Shown: positions 17,090 to 27,084, counted from the first letter of the stretch. The stretch is DNA of 64,000 nt from Nostoc parmelioides FACHB-3921 (GCF_014696625.1 NZ_JACJQL010000002.1:186001-250000); one strand, 5' to 3'. Numbers and translations are program-made. Notes: a model not told the origin generated them from the letters alone.

Positions 17090-17587
17090 ATGGGTAAGGT
17101 TTTAGTCCTAAACGCCTCTTACGAACCGCTCAACATAACGAGCTGGCGACGTGCTGTAGTTCTGTTAATCAAAGGCAAAGCAGAACGCGTTGAACATAAC
17201 GGTAGTTTTCTTTACTCAGACTTTCCGTTACCAACTGTAATCCGGTTGCGTCATTACGTCCGCGTTCCATACAAGGAAATTCCTCTGACCCGTCGCAATA
17301 TATTGCATCGTGACGGACATACTTGCCAGTACTGTGGCTATACCGGGGACGAACTGACATTGGATCATGTAAATCCGCGATCGCGCGGCGGCGGTGATAG
17401 CTGGGAAAATATTGTAACGGCTTGCGTGCGTTGCAATGTCAAGAAAGGCAGTCGCACACCCCAAGAGGCGCGTATGCCTTTGCGCCATCTTCCTCGTCAA
17501 CCCTACAGCAGTCTTTATTTTGAGGTCAGCAAGCATCTCAAAAATGGATTGCATCAAGAGTGGCAAAAATATGTTATAGGACTTTGA
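17090..17587 (+). CDS. HNH endonuclease
   Basis: 165 residues. N-terminal MGKVLVLNASYEPLNITSWRRAVVLLIKGKAERVE is the segment typical of cyanobacterial/actinobacterial HNH proteins of this size. The catalytic ββα-metal module is at about 80-125: CQYCGYTGDELTLDHVNPRS then GGGDSWENIVTACVRCNVKKG with two CxxC zinc pairs and the DH/N residues. The function is not known beyond DNA nuclease potential; these genes are usually stand-alone and chromosomal, not linked to restriction systems. Followed by a 108-base inverted-repeat element. Confidence 0.9.
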   Translation: MGKVLVLNASYEPLNITSWRRAVVLLIKGKAERVEHNGSFLYSDFPLPTVIRLRHYVRVPYKEIPLTRRNILHRDGHTCQYCGYTGDELTLDHVNPRSRGGGDSWENIVTACVRCNVKKGSRTPQEARMPLRHLPRQPYSSLYFEVSKHLKNGLHQEWQKYVIGL

Positions 17588-17606
17588 CACTAACACAGTA
17601 ATCTTC

Positions 17607-17714
17607 TATACCCAGTTACTTTGTCACCTAAAAGCAGGTGTTATATCTACTTGTCTATTTGATTGCACTTTGTCAGCCTGATTTTAAGCCTTATAAAGTA
17701 CCAAACTGGGTATA
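17607..17714. repeat. Element bounded by 11-bp perfect inverted repeats
   Basis: TATACCCAGTT at 17607-17617 and AACTGGGTATA at 17704-17714 are exact inverted repeats 108 bases end to end. An internal CACCT/AGGTG hairpin lies just inside the left arm. The size and lack of coding fit a small MITE, or a long 3' structured region of the HNH transcript. Confidence 0.5.
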
Positions 17715-17879
17715 AATTCGATTTGTCCTTTATCCAGTGATGGATATTTTGCCTACCAGTGGTGTAGGGGAGTACTCAATTAACCAGTCAAATAGCCAAC
17801 AGCCTCCTATAATAACACATAAATCGGGGGAATAGTAAAATAAATCGTTGATTGCAGTTTTTTATAGAATAGTTTTCTT

Positions 17880-18134
17880 TCAATCCTTACATTTACGCTG
17901 ACGCAAGCACTCTCCTGTCTGCTCATCTCTAGCTGATATTTGCCAGAGAACTATCTGTGATTGAGTACTTCTGCTATCAGTCATCAAAGCAGTTGTACTC
18001 AACATCTGAGTTATGAAACTGGAAACATTATTACCACTAACAAGATTCACCCCGGCATTAGAAAAACACATAGGTAATGCCATGAGGCTCATGTAAATCC
18101 GCCTATTCATCCCAACCTCAGCAAAAATTTTCAA
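17880..18134 (-). CDS. Possible small exported protein, unrecognised
   Basis: 84 codons on the minus strand, or 76 from the internal ATG (MNRRIYMSLMALPM). The N-terminus has a basic residue pair then a short hydrophobic stretch ending near SNAG, which could be a signal peptide; the rest is polar with a C-terminal CLRQRKCKD. I do not recognise it and it may be a chance frame in the 860-base gap between the HNH gene and tatC. Listed because nothing else explains this region. Confidence 0.3.
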   Translation of the reverse strand: MKIFAEVGMNRRIYMSLMALPMCFSNAGVNLVSGNNVSSFITQMLSTTALMTDSRSTQSQIVLWQISARDEQTGECLRQRKCKD

Positions 18135-18452
18135 TCATCTACTATGGAAGCTCGGCGAAAATAGCAACAAGAGCTTGTAATGAGTACCTAATGCTACTGT
18201 TCGCCCAGACGTGATGAAAAAATTAATTCTTCCTGCTTTTGTCGTAGCAGTTGCAAGCTAAACTTACGGAGCAAGTATTTTTTCCCAGTGCAGAGTTAAG
18301 AATGGATTACTTCCCCATATTCCTATAGTCTGACATATTTTTCTGTTCATCCTCGCCCAATTTGTAAATTTCAGCTTTGAATAGGTTTCTCCTATCGTGG
18401 TAGCTGCTTCCCCAGATACAATAGTTAGCAAATGTTGCCTACCACCTGAGCC
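18135..18452. other. Upstream region of tatC
   Basis: About 320 bases without a gene. Promoter and leader of tatC should be here; I do not see a clear repeat or structured RNA. Confidence 0.4.
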
Positions 18453-19247
18453 ATGACCCCCTCACAAGAAGTAGATACAATAACCACTCCTGAGATTGAT
18501 ACAGAAGGATACGGCAACTCAGATATTGATTCTCTCGATGAGTTGCCCGGTGAAGTCGAAATGTCTCTATTCGACCACCTAGAAGAATTAAGACAGCGCA
18601 TCTTTTATTCACTGATTGCCGTAGCAGTGGGTGTCGTCGGCTGCTTCTTTGCTGTCAAGCCAATTGTTCAGTTACTAGAAGTCCCGGCCCAAGGCGTTAA
18701 ATTTCTCCAGTTAGCCCCCGGAGAATATTTCTTTGTTTCTATCAAAGTTGCAGGCTATACCGGCTTGCTACTTTCAAGTCCTTTCATTCTTTACCAAATT
18801 ATTTTGTTTGTTCTCCCTGGATTGACTCGGCGCGAACGTGGTCTACTTGGGCCTATAGTTTTAGGGTCAAGTGTGCTGTTTGCCACGGGTTTAGTCTTTG
18901 CTTATTTACTTTTGATTCCTGCCGCTTTGAATTTTTTCATCAGTTACGGCGCGGATGTAGTCGAACAACTGTGGTCTATCGACAAATATTTTGAATTTGT
19001 ACTATTGCTTTTATTTAGTACTGGGTTAGCTTTCCAAGTGCCGATAATTCAACTTTTACTAGCTAATTTAGGTATTGTTTCGTCCCAAAGAATGATTTCT
19101 GGCTGGCGATTTGTAATTATGGCAGCCGTAGTTTTAGGCGCTGTACTTACACCTTCTACTGACCCCCTAACTCAAAGTCTGTTAGCCGGCGCAGTACTTG
19201 CCCTTTACTTTGGTGGTATTGGTGTAGTAAAGCTCACAGGTAAATAA
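18453..19247 (+). CDS. tatC: Sec-independent protein translocase TatC
   Basis: 264 residues. After a 30-residue acidic N-terminal extension the family signature [20 protein letters not shown] appears, followed by six membrane helices. Typical motifs include [38 protein letters not shown] (conserved Glu/Arg region) and the late [11 protein letters not shown]. TatC is the core receptor of the twin-arginine pathway that exports folded proteins across thylakoid and cytoplasmic membranes. The Rieske protein, a Tat substrate in cyanobacteria, is encoded by petC 0.9 kb downstream. Confidence 0.95.
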   Translation: MTPSQEVDTITTPEIDTEGYGNSDIDSLDELPGEVEMSLFDHLEELRQRIFYSLIAVAVGVVGCFFAVKPIVQLLEVPAQGVKFLQLAPGEYFFVSIKVAGYTGLLLSSPFILYQIILFVLPGLTRRERGLLGPIVLGSSVLFATGLVFAYLLLIPAALNFFISYGADVVEQLWSIDKYFEFVLLLLFSTGLAFQVPIIQLLLANLGIVSSQRMISGWRFVIMAAVVLGAVLTPSTDPLTQSLLAGAVLALYFGGIGVVKLTGK

Positions 19248-19618
19248 AAACCTGTGATGTGGAAATTCAGGAGTCAGGACATATCAGGTTTTAATATCTT
19301 CAGTTCAGTACTTTGAAGAAAACTGAAGCTAAGAAGATTTTTTGATAGATGGCTGTTGACTGTTGACCGTTAACAGTCAACAGCTAGCTATATTATCAAT
19401 AGATTAATATTGGCTGTGACTAATTTTCCTCCCTGTCAGATAGCTGATTTTATGTCTGAATTTCTGGTGTTAGGTGTAGTTTTAGACGATGATGAAGTTG
19501 CTTTAATTCAGCCAGATATAGGTTTCTCTTTAGGTAAAAGAGTTTTATAGCCTGTAGCCGAAATTATAAAAAATTATTTTAAGACTCCTTAATAATCACC
19601 AATTTCTACTCCCAATAT
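19248..19618. other. Intergenic region with heptamer repeats
   Basis: Holds GACTGTTGAC/GTTAACAGTCAACAG heptamer-type repeats at about 19350-19385 and a 32-codon frame at 19452-19550 without recognisable homology. No supported gene. Confidence 0.45.
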
Positions 19619-19939
19619 TCAGATAATCCATTCAGAAGCACGTTCACCCAAATCTAGAGGTATGCTTACAGCTTTACCGAGTCGAGGGCGCTCTTTAGTT
19701 TGTGTGATAAATGTTTTGACTTGGACTGCACCGCCTAAAGCATGAAGATAATTGGCGACACTATCAAGATGCTCTTGATATTCGGTTTCACTCATCGGGA
19801 AAGAAGCTTGCTCTGCGTATTTCCACATTACTTGTAAAAATATCTTGCCTTGTGTCCGGCGAAACTGGACATCATAAGAGTAGCCCCATTTATCCAGCAA
19901 TAGTTGGCGTAATTCCTGTCCTGTCATAGTTTTTCTCAA
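19619..19939 (-). CDS. DUF3067-family protein
   Basis: 106 residues, or 103 from the internal ATG (MTGQELRQLLLDKWGYSYD). The sequence YDVQFRRTQGKIFLQVMWKYAEQASFP then YLHALGGAVQVKTFITQTKERPRLGKAVSIPLDLG is that of the DUF3067 family, found in cyanobacteria and chloroplasts. Soluble, basic/aromatic. No function is established for the family that I know of. Divergent from petC across a 216-base region. Confidence 0.85.
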   Translation of the reverse strand: MRKTMTGQELRQLLLDKWGYSYDVQFRRTQGKIFLQVMWKYAEQASFPMSETEYQEHLDSVANYLHALGGAVQVKTFITQTKERPRLGKAVSIPLDLGERASEWII

Positions 19940-20007
19940 CTAGATTTTACATTTAGTTATGACGTTAAGTTCCGTAACTCAAGTATGATAAGGATATAAA
20001 GAAATGT

Positions 20008-20148
20008 AATGCTAACAGAAAGGATGCGAGATATATCTTGAAACAAAGAATAACAGCATCGTTACAAACGTTAGCATTTCAACCAGACAGGAGTTGCTCA
20101 AGCATTTAGCGCTCTTGTCGAATGCTTAACAAAATACACGAAGAGCGC
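20008..20148 (+). promoter_or_regulatory. Structured leader upstream of petC with three inverted repeats
   Basis: Within the 216-base gap upstream of petC there are AATGCTAAC (20008-20016) / GTTAGCATT (20070-20078), AAGCATT (20100-20106) / AATGCTT (20121-20127) and GCGCTCTT (20109-20116) / AAGAGCGC (20141-20148). The last two interleave, so they can form a pseudoknot or two alternative folds; the last ends 7 bases before the ATG where no clear Shine-Dalgarno is visible. Confidence 0.4.
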
Positions 20149-20155
20149 GTAGATT

Positions 20156-20695
20156 ATGGCTCAATTTTCTGAATCAGTAGACGTTCCCGATATGGGGCGA
20201 CGTCAGTTCATGAACCTGCTAACTTTTGGAACCGTTACTGGTGTGGCTCTGGGTGCATTGTATCCCGTTGTCAATTACTTTATTCCACCTGCTGCTGGTG
20301 GCGCTGGTGGCGGTACAACAGCAAAAGACGAGCTGGGCAACGATGTTAGCGTCAGCAAATTTTTAGAAAGCCATAATGTAGGCGATCGCACTCTAGTTCA
20401 AGGACTTAAGGGCGACCCCACCTATATCGTGGTAGAAAGCAAAGAAGCCATCACAGATTACGGCATCAACGCCGTCTGCACCCACTTGGGTTGTGTCGTT
20501 CCCTGGAACGCGGCAGAAAACAAATTTAAATGTCCTTGCCACGGTTCTCAATACGATGCAACTGGTAAGGTTGTTCGCGGCCCAGCACCAAAGTCTCTGG
20601 CTTTGAGTCACGCTAAAACCGAAAACGACAAAATCGTTTTAACTCCTTGGACTGAGACCGACTTCCGCACCGGTGAAGAACCCTGGTGGTCTTAA
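20156..20695 (+). CDS. petC: Cytochrome b6f Rieske iron-sulfur protein
   Basis: 179 residues. The N-terminus [26 protein letters not shown] is a Tat-type signal anchor (RR motif then a membrane helix) that stays uncleaved. A Gly-rich hinge ([12 protein letters not shown]) leads to the soluble domain with the cluster-binding boxes CTHLGC and CPCHGS and the downstream GPAPKSLAL. It carries the 2Fe-2S centre that passes electrons from plastoquinol to cytochrome f. petA follows 114 bases downstream on the same strand with a terminator after it, the usual petCA operon. Confidence 0.97.
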   Translation: MAQFSESVDVPDMGRRQFMNLLTFGTVTGVALGALYPVVNYFIPPAAGGAGGGTTAKDELGNDVSVSKFLESHNVGDRTLVQGLKGDPTYIVVESKEAITDYGINAVCTHLGCVVPWNAAENKFKCPCHGSQYDATGKVVRGPAPKSLALSHAKTENDKIVLTPWTETDFRTGEEPWWS

Positions 20696-20708
20696 TGATT
20701 TTGTTCTG

Positions 20709-20785
20709 CGTCAGGAGTCAGTTGTTAGTTGTGAATTTGCCACTGACCACTGACCACTGACCACTGACTATTGACTCTTGACTAA
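20709..20785. repeat. Heptamer repeats inside the petC-petA spacer
   Basis: Repeated GTCAGTTGTTAG and TGACCAC/TGACTATT units fill most of the petC-petA gap, just before the petA ribosome-binding region. They would be transcribed in the petCA mRNA. Confidence 0.75.
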
Positions 20786-20809
20786 AATTCAATCGTTGCC
20801 CCTATAGAG

Positions 20810-21811
20810 ATGAGAAATGCTTGTACAAGAGCGAGGTTAACTCGCACTGCTAGAGCAATGGTAAAAACATTGTTCATAGCGATCGCCAGCGTGACATTTT
20901 TCTTCACCAGCGACTTAGCCCTTCCCCAATCAGCTGCTGCATATCCTTTCTGGGCGCAGCAAACTTACCCAGAAACCCCCCGCGAACCGACAGGTAGAAT
21001 TGTTTGCGCTAACTGTCACCTAGCAGCGAAGCCTACAGAAGTAGAAGTTCCTCAATCCGTACTACCCGACACCGTGTTTAAAGCCGTTGTCAAAATTCCT
21101 TACGACACCAGCGTGCAACAAGTTGGTGCTGATGGCTCTAAGGTCGGCTTAAACGTCGGTGCTGTACTGATGTTACCCGAAGGCTTCAAGATTGCTCCTG
21201 AAGACCGCATTTCCGAAGAACTGAAAGAAGAAATCGGCGATGTTTACTTCCAACCCTACGGCGAAGATAAAGACAACATCGTCATCGTCGGGCCTTTACC
21301 CGGTGAACAGTATCAGGAAATCGTCTTCCCCGTTCTTTCTCCCAACCCCGCCAACGACAAGAACATTCACTTCGGTAAATATTCAGTTCATGTTGGTGGC
21401 AACCGGGGACGCGGACAAGTTTATCCCACAGGCGAAAAGAGCAACAATAACCTTTATAGCGCTGCTGCTACTGGGACAATTAGCAAGATTGCTAAACAAG
21501 AAGGCGAAGATGGTAGCGTTAAATATTTAGTAGACATCAAAACTGAGTCTGGAGAAGTTGTCAGCGACACTATCCCCGCAGGCCCAGAACTGATTGTTTC
21601 TGAAGGACAAGCTGTCAAAGCAGGCGACGCTTTGACCAATAACCCTAACGTTGGTGGTTTCGGTCAATTAGACGCAGAAATCGTTCTCCAAGATGCTAAT
21701 AGAGTTGGCTGGTTGATTGCTTTCGTTGCTCTGGTGATGTTAGCTCAAGTCATGCTAGTTCTGAAGAAGAAGCAGGTGGAAAAAGTCCAAGCTGCGGAAA
21801 TGAATTTCTAA
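20810..21811 (+). CDS. petA: Cytochrome f, apocytochrome f precursor
   Basis: 333 residues. An N-terminal signal peptide ends in the AAA motif before [19 protein letters not shown]; the mature Tyr is an axial haem ligand. CANCH is the haem c attachment motif. The long beta-rich lumenal domain ends in a single C-terminal membrane helix ([24 protein letters not shown]) with a basic stromal tail. Cytochrome f receives electrons from the Rieske protein and reduces plastocyanin or cytochrome c6. A strong rho-independent terminator follows. Confidence 0.97.
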   Translation: MRNACTRARLTRTARAMVKTLFIAIASVTFFFTSDLALPQSAAAYPFWAQQTYPETPREPTGRIVCANCHLAAKPTEVEVPQSVLPDTVFKAVVKIPYDTSVQQVGADGSKVGLNVGAVLMLPEGFKIAPEDRISEELKEEIGDVYFQPYGEDKDNIVIVGPLPGEQYQEIVFPVLSPNPANDKNIHFGKYSVHVGGNRGRGQVYPTGEKSNNNLYSAAATGTISKIAKQEGEDGSVKYLVDIKTESGEVVSDTIPAGPELIVSEGQAVKAGDALTNNPNVGGFGQLDAEIVLQDANRVGWLIAFVALVMLAQVMLVLKKKQVEKVQAAEMNF

Positions 21812-21835
21812 ATTCTCTGATAAATCAATACTTTT

Positions 21836-21862
21836 AAGACAGGCGATCGCCTGTCTTTTTTA
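21836..21862 (+). terminator. Rho-independent terminator of petCA
   Basis: AAGACAGGCGATCGCCTGTCTT is a perfect 11-bp palindrome with an embedded HIP1 octamer, followed by a T-run, 25 bases after the petA stop. Confidence 0.9.
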
Positions 21863-22009
21863 TTTACACTAGTTGACACTCTCCGCCCTATAAGTACACC
21901 CTTATATCCTTATATCCAAAAGCCGACCACACTAAAACTTCGCAGTTATAGCCGTCGCCAGTAGTGTTAGGACATCAATAGATGATACAACCTAGACACA
22001 AAAAAACTT

Positions 22010-22078
22010 TTCACCCAGTCCCCAGTCCCCAATCCCCAGTCCTCAGTCCCCAGTCCTCAGTCCCCAGCTATATATTAG
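22010..22078. repeat. CCCCAGT-type heptamer array
   Basis: About seven tandem units of CCCCAGT with CCCCAAT and CCTCAGT variants. This is the classic STRR unit of heterocystous cyanobacteria. It lies in the 420-base gap between petA and the bestrophin-like gene; the rest of the gap shows nothing else. Confidence 0.85.
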
Positions 22079-22230
22079 TGCCATTCCACCCAGTCTCAAC
22101 AGACAATCTTTCTGGGTCAGCCTTGACAGTAAATTCCGCAATGCCAATTGTGCTACTTCTGGAGTTATGATTTTTAAATTATTCAGATACTTACTGAATG
22201 AGTTCGCCCAGTATTTTTTAGGTTAATAAG

Positions 22231-23154
22231 ATGACTGTTGAGAGAAAACGCTGGTTTCAAATAGCCTTTCAACTTAAAGGCTCTGTTATTAGCGCAATTT
22301 ACACACGCGTTATTTGCTGCGCCTTATTTGGGGTATTAGTTACTTTACTATATCAAATAGAAATTCCTGTATCTCAACCAATTTTAGGTAGTGTTATCCC
22401 TAGTATTGTTCTAGGTTTGTTACTAGTTTTTCGGACAAATACTGCTTATGAACGTTTTTGGGAAGGTAGGAAAGCCTGGGGTTCTATAGTCAACAATACG
22501 CGTAATTTGGCTAGACAAATTTGGGTATCAGTTGATGAAATATCACCCAAGGATAGAGAAGCTAAAATATCCGTTTTAAACTTACTAGTAGCTTTTGCTG
22601 TAGCTACTAAATTGCATTTACGTGGAGAACTGATAAATAGTGAACTTGAAGATTTAATATCAACTTCTCGATATTTTAAACTGAAAAGTATGAATAATCC
22701 GCCGTTAGAAGTAGCCTTCTGGATTGGAGATTATTTACAACAGCAATATACTCGCAAGTGCTTAAATAGTTATCAATTAACATCTATGCAAGAATTATTA
22801 AACAATTTGGTTGATAATTTAGGGTCTTGTGAACGCATTCTCAGAACACCGATGCCTTTAGCTTATTCTATACATCTCAAGCAATTATTATTACTGTATT
22901 GTTTTCTTTTACCTTTTCAAATGGTAGAAAGTTTGGGTTGGTGGACAGGTTTAGTTGTGGGGTTAGTGAGTTTCACTTTATTTGGTATTGAAGCGATTGG
23001 CTTAGAGATTGAAAATCCTTTTGGTTATGATCCTAACGATTTACCATTAGATGCTATATGTAACACAATGAAGCGGAATATTGATGATTTAACTAGTTTA
23101 TCTCCCAACGCGCGTTCTCATGATCTGGGTGAAACTTCAAATGTCATAATATAA
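22231..23154 (+). CDS. Bestrophin-family (UPF0187) anion channel-like protein
   Basis: 307 residues. VLGLLLVFRTNTAYERFWEGRKAWGSIVNNTRNLARQ near residues 67-105 is the bestrophin/YneE signature. Two N-terminal helices and two more at about 210-250 are separated by a long soluble helical region, as in cyanobacterial bestrophin homologues. The C-terminal IGLEIENPFGYDPNDLPLDAICNTM is also characteristic. Related thylakoid proteins in plants and algae conduct chloride or bicarbonate; the substrate here is unknown. It is 21 bases before the Uma2 gene. Confidence 0.88.
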   Translation: MTVERKRWFQIAFQLKGSVISAIYTRVICCALFGVLVTLLYQIEIPVSQPILGSVIPSIVLGLLLVFRTNTAYERFWEGRKAWGSIVNNTRNLARQIWVSVDEISPKDREAKISVLNLLVAFAVATKLHLRGELINSELEDLISTSRYFKLKSMNNPPLEVAFWIGDYLQQQYTRKCLNSYQLTSMQELLNNLVDNLGSCERILRTPMPLAYSIHLKQLLLLYCFLLPFQMVESLGWWTGLVVGLVSFTLFGIEAIGLEIENPFGYDPNDLPLDAICNTMKRNIDDLTSLSPNARSHDLGETSNVII

Positions 23155-23175
23155 AAAATTTGCAAAGCAAAACTT

Positions 23176-23742
23176 ATGCAAACAGCCAGTAAGCCTTTGA
23201 GTTTAGCTGAATTTTTAATACTGCCAGAGACAAAACCCTCTAATGAGTTTATTGATGGTTATATATACCAAAAACCCATGCCCCAAGGAAAGCATAGTAC
23301 TCTACAAATTCGACTTGCAGATGGTATCAATGAGGTAGGCTTTCCCAGCAAAACCGCTTACGCTTTTCCAGAATTGAGGTGTACATTTTCTGGACGTTCA
23401 ATTGTTCCCGATATTGCTGTATTTCGTTGGGAGAAAATCCCTTTTGATGCAGATGGCGAGGTAGCTAATGCTTTTGAAATTCCTCCCGATTGGACAATTG
23501 AAATTCTCTCACCTGATCAATCGCAAACACGAATCACAGACAATATACTTTTTTGCTTACGCCATCAAACTAGTTTAGGATCGTTAATTGATCCAGCAGA
23601 GAAAGCGGTTATTTGCTTTTTACCTAATCAATTACCAGAAATCAAACGGCAATTTGATGAGATTTTACCTGTGCCAGATTTTCTGGATTTAAAATTGACG
23701 GTTGGGAAATTATTGGGATGGCTGAAATTTGGATTCAAGTAA
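23176..23742 (+). CDS. Uma2-family (DUF820) restriction-endonuclease-fold protein
   Basis: 188 residues. PLSLAEFLILPETKPSNEFIDGYIYQKPMP at the start, then YAFPELRCTFSGRSIVPDIAVFRWEKIP and PPDWTIEILSPDQSQTRI carry the PD-(D/E)xK-type acidic residues of Uma2 proteins, which are hugely expanded in cyanobacteria. Biological role unknown. It follows the bestrophin-like gene by 21 bases and ends 6 bases before a convergent peptidase gene. Slightly AT-rich like other copies. Confidence 0.9.
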   Translation: MQTASKPLSLAEFLILPETKPSNEFIDGYIYQKPMPQGKHSTLQIRLADGINEVGFPSKTAYAFPELRCTFSGRSIVPDIAVFRWEKIPFDADGEVANAFEIPPDWTIEILSPDQSQTRITDNILFCLRHQTSLGSLIDPAEKAVICFLPNQLPEIKRQFDEILPVPDFLDLKLTVGKLLGWLKFGFK

Positions 23743-23748
23743 CTTTGT

Positions 23749-24597
23749 TCACAGCCGTCGGATACTGATTTCTAAGCCTTCGCACACACCTGTGAGAAAA
23801 TCTAAATCGAGAGTAGCGATCGCATCACTGGGCTTATGATAGTGAGGATTCCGTAAAAAGGCTGTATCTGTGACCATAATTGCTGGATAACCTGCGTCCC
23901 AAAATGGTGCATGATCGCTTAATCTAGTTTGGGGAACAATCAAACCTCTCTTGGGTACTGGTAGCCACTGACTAGATATACCAGCTTGACGAATATTGCG
24001 ACTCATGCCAATTAAGTCGGGAATAGTGCGTAAATTGCCAATTAAAGCAATAAAATCACCCGTATCCGGGTAAAATTTTTCTAATGGTGCAGGATATCTC
24101 TGCGAACCGGGCGTAGAGTCCCGATATCCCAGCATTTCTAAAGACATCATCAAGCGTAACGGCTGCTGTTGTTGACGTAACAAGCCTGCATAATCAGTAC
24201 TACCTAGCAAGCCATATTCTTCCATATCAAAGGCTACCAGCCGCAGAGGATATTTAGCTGGTGCAGCCGCAAACTTTCTCGCCAATTCTAATAAAACTAC
24301 TACACCTGTAGCATTATCATCAGCTCCTGACGTTCCTGGGACACCATCATAGTGTGCGCCAATTAAAATAGGTGGTAGTTCCTGTTTCTTCCCTATAGAT
24401 TGGGACGGCAAATTGAGGATGAGATTATTAAAAGATTTATTACCTACTTGAAAGGTGTGGATTTCCACACTTCCCCATTGGGCAAATTCTTGGCGAATGT
24501 ATTCTTGGACAAAGAAATGTCCAGCCGTCGCTAGATAAGGATCACGTTCTCGTGCTACCTGTATTAAATGATTGTGTAATCTGGCTTTTAAATTCAA
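23749..24597 (-). CDS. M28-family zinc peptidase
   Basis: 282 residues. The metal ligands are in IGAHYDGVPGTSGADDNATG (His and Asp), FDMEEYGLLGS (Glu-Glu) and the distal LSDHAPFWDAGYPAIMVTDTAF (His). This is the M28 aminopeptidase/glutaminyl cyclase-like fold. There is no signal peptide, so it should be cytoplasmic; the substrate is not predictable. Convergent with the Uma2 gene. Confidence 0.88.
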   Translation of the reverse strand: MNLKARLHNHLIQVARERDPYLATAGHFFVQEYIRQEFAQWGSVEIHTFQVGNKSFNNLILNLPSQSIGKKQELPPILIGAHYDGVPGTSGADDNATGVVVLLELARKFAAAPAKYPLRLVAFDMEEYGLLGSTDYAGLLRQQQQPLRLMMSLEMLGYRDSTPGSQRYPAPLEKFYPDTGDFIALIGNLRTIPDLIGMSRNIRQAGISSQWLPVPKRGLIVPQTRLSDHAPFWDAGYPAIMVTDTAFLRNPHYHKPSDAIATLDLDFLTGVCEGLEISIRRL

Positions 24598-24984
24598 GTC
24601 TTTAAAATCGATTTTGTCAGTGGTCAGTGGTCAGTAGTCTGTGACTTTCATATACTAAGTCAGCATACTCTTGGGTTAGTTTATTGAAACTGATTCAAAA
24701 ACAAATGACACACATAGCAATTAAGATAAGGGTGGATTTCCCAACTTGAAGATGTAATGAAGTTCACAGATGAGGCTACAACATTTACAACGGCTAGAAC
24801 ATACTAAGCATCGTCAATGTTATCCTAGTCTTGCAACTAAATCCTCAAGCTATAATTCTTCCATTTTTTGCCTTAATGATGACTGTTATAACATTGAGGC
24901 AAGTTTACCCTGTAGCACAAAGCTAGAGGTAGTTCTGCCCAATCATAATATATATAGTAAGACACAGTAGGAGAAGAGTAAGGC
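24598..24984. other. Upstream region of dnaK
   Basis: About 390 bases with a TCAGTGG heptamer array near the peptidase start (24617-24641), then AT-rich sequence. No CIRCE element (TTAGCACTC-N9-GAGTGCTAA) is visible, so HrcA control of this dnaK copy is not supported. Confidence 0.5.
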
Positions 24985-27051
24985 ATGGGCAAGGTAGTCG
25001 GCATCGACTTGGGTACAACCAACTCAGTAGTCGCCGTGATGGAGGGTGGCAAGCCGGTGGTGATTGCCAATGCAGAAGGAATGCGAACAACCCCCTCGGT
25101 CGTTGGCTTCAGCAAAGATGGTGAAAGGGTTGTTGGGCAAATGGCACGGCGACAAACAGTCCTCAACCCTCAAAATACATTTTTCGCCGTAAAACGCTAT
25201 ATCGGGCGCAGGTATAACGAACTTAGCCCAGAATCGAAGCGTGTACCTTATACAATTCGCAAAGATGATGTTGGCAATATTAAAGTTGCCTGTCCTCGTC
25301 TGAATAAAGAATTTGCAGCCGAAGAAATTTCGGCAATGGTGCTGAAAAAGTTGGCAGATGATGCTAGTGCTTATTTAGGATCAGCCGTTACAGGCGCAGT
25401 CATTACAGTACCAGCTTATTTTAACGACTCCCAAAGACAAGCAACCCGCGATGCTGGTAGGATAGCCGGTTTAGAAGTGTTGCGGATTCTCAACGAACCA
25501 ACGGCTGCATCCTTAGCTTATGGGTTAGACAGAGGTGATACGGAAACCATCTTAGTTTTTGACTTGGGTGGCGGGACATTTGACGTATCGATTTTGGAAG
25601 TCGGGGATGGAGTATTTGAAGTCAAAGCCACCAGTGGAGATACCCAACTAGGTGGGAATGACTTTGATAAAAAGATTGTGGATTGGTTGGCAGAGCAATT
25701 TTTAGAAACAGAAGGTGTAGACTTAAGACGCGATCGCCAAGCTTTGCAACGTTTGATGGAAGCCGCAGAAAAAGCTAAAATCGAACTCTCGGCTGTCAGC
25801 ATCACTGATATTAACTTACCCTTCATTACCGCCACAGAAGACGGCCCCAAACATTTGGAAACCAGGCTGACACGTTCCCAATTTGAAGGTTTATGTGTTG
25901 ACTTATTAGGACGTGTCCGCAACCCTGTAAAACGGGCGCTAAAAGATGCCGGACTCAGACCTGATGATATTGAAGAAGTCGTACTAGTTGGCGGTTCCAC
26001 AAGAATGCCAATGGTAAAACAACTGGTGCGGGATTTAATTGGCATTGAACCCAGCGAAAATGTCAACCCTGATGAAGTGGTGGCGATGGGTGCAGCCATT
26101 CAAGCGGGGATTCTGGCAGGAGAATTCAAAGATGTGCTGCTGCTAGATGTTACACCCTTATCTTTGGGATTGGAAGCGATCGGTGGTGTGATGAAAAAAC
26201 TCATCCCCCGCAATACAACTATCCCCGTCCGCCGTTCTGATATTTTCTCCACTTCCGAAAATAACCAAAACTCCGTAGAAATTCACGTAGTCCAAGGTGA
26301 ACGGGAAATGGCAGGTGATAACAAATCTCTAGGACGTTTCAAACTCTACGGCATTCCCCCTGCACCACGAGGCATTCCTCAAATTCAGGTAGCATTTGAT
26401 ATCGATGCCAACGGGATTTTACAGGTAACAGCTTTAGACAGAACCACTGGCAGAGAACAGAGTATCACCATTCAAGGTGCTTCTACCTTAAGTGAATCAG
26501 AAGTTAACCGGATGATTCAGGAAGCCCAAAAATATGCCGACGTTGACCGGGAACGCAAAGAGAGGGTAGAAAAACGTACCCGTTCTGAAGCCTTAATCCT
26601 CCAAGGAGAGCGCCAACTCAGAGAAGTTGCTTTAGAATTTGGGATGCAGTTTGCCCGTAACCGTCGCCAACGCATCGATAATATTAGCCGGGAATTAAAG
26701 GAAAGTCTCAAAGAAAATGACGATCGCGGGATTGACCAAGCCTACGCCGATCTGCAAGATGCTCTATATGAGCTAAATCGAGAAGTTCGTCAGTATTATG
26801 CTGAAGACGAAGACGACGATTTATTTGCCACGATCAAAGACATCTTTGTGGGCGATAAAGACAAGGAACGCGACCTTCCCAGAGATAGCTATCGAGAACG
26901 CGATTCTTACAATAACAGAGATTATGGCAGAGACTATGGCAGAGATTACGGACGAGACAGCCGTCCTTCCTATGACAGCAACCGCCCTCCTCGTAAATCA
27001 CCCCGCCCCAGCTATCAAGATAATTGGGACGATGATGATGATTGGCTATAG
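24985..27051 (+). CDS. dnaK: Hsp70 chaperone DnaK with atypical charged C-terminal tail
   Basis: 688 residues. [17 protein letters not shown] opens the nucleotide-binding domain; [29 protein letters not shown] and [14 protein letters not shown] follow in order. The substrate-binding domain starts after the linker [15 protein letters not shown]. The lid ends in a DEDDD stretch and a 60-residue tail of R/D/Y repeats (RDYG units) ending in WDDDDDWL instead of the usual EEVD-like end. Cyanobacteria carry several DnaK paralogues; this tail marks it as a divergent one. A J-domain gene follows, which fits a dedicated co-chaperone pair. Confidence 0.93.
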   Translation: MGKVVGIDLGTTNSVVAVMEGGKPVVIANAEGMRTTPSVVGFSKDGERVVGQMARRQTVLNPQNTFFAVKRYIGRRYNELSPESKRVPYTIRKDDVGNIKVACPRLNKEFAAEEISAMVLKKLADDASAYLGSAVTGAVITVPAYFNDSQRQATRDAGRIAGLEVLRILNEPTAASLAYGLDRGDTETILVFDLGGGTFDVSILEVGDGVFEVKATSGDTQLGGNDFDKKIVDWLAEQFLETEGVDLRRDRQALQRLMEAAEKAKIELSAVSITDINLPFITATEDGPKHLETRLTRSQFEGLCVDLLGRVRNPVKRALKDAGLRPDDIEEVVLVGGSTRMPMVKQLVRDLIGIEPSENVNPDEVVAMGAAIQAGILAGEFKDVLLLDVTPLSLGLEAIGGVMKKLIPRNTTIPVRRSDIFSTSENNQNSVEIHVVQGEREMAGDNKSLGRFKLYGIPPAPRGIPQIQVAFDIDANGILQVTALDRTTGREQSITIQGASTLSESEVNRMIQEAQKYADVDRERKERVEKRTRSEALILQGERQLREVALEFGMQFARNRRQRIDNISRELKESLKENDDRGIDQAYADLQDALYELNREVRQYYAEDEDDDLFATIKDIFVGDKDKERDLPRDSYRERDSYNNRDYGRDYGRDYGRDSRPSYDSNRPPRKSPRPSYQDNWDDDDDWL

Positions 27052-27084
27052 ATGAGGAATAAAGAGGAATCAATTCAAAATAGC

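Noticed and set aside
19452..19550. 32-codon frame (MSEFLVLGVVLDDDE...)
   Set aside because: Protein-like but too short and unrecognised; possibly a remnant of a larger gene.
22010..22078. CCCCAGT array as a CRISPR
   Set aside because: Units are 7 bases without spacers; it is a heptamer STRR. No CRISPR array seen anywhere in the window.
24598..24984. CIRCE/HrcA operator before dnaK
   Set aside because: No TTAGCACTC-N9-GAGTGCTAA match found in the interval.
25518..26099. 193-codon frame antisense to dnaK
   Set aside because: Shadow of a strongly biased gene; Ser/Thr/Pro-rich translation without family features.
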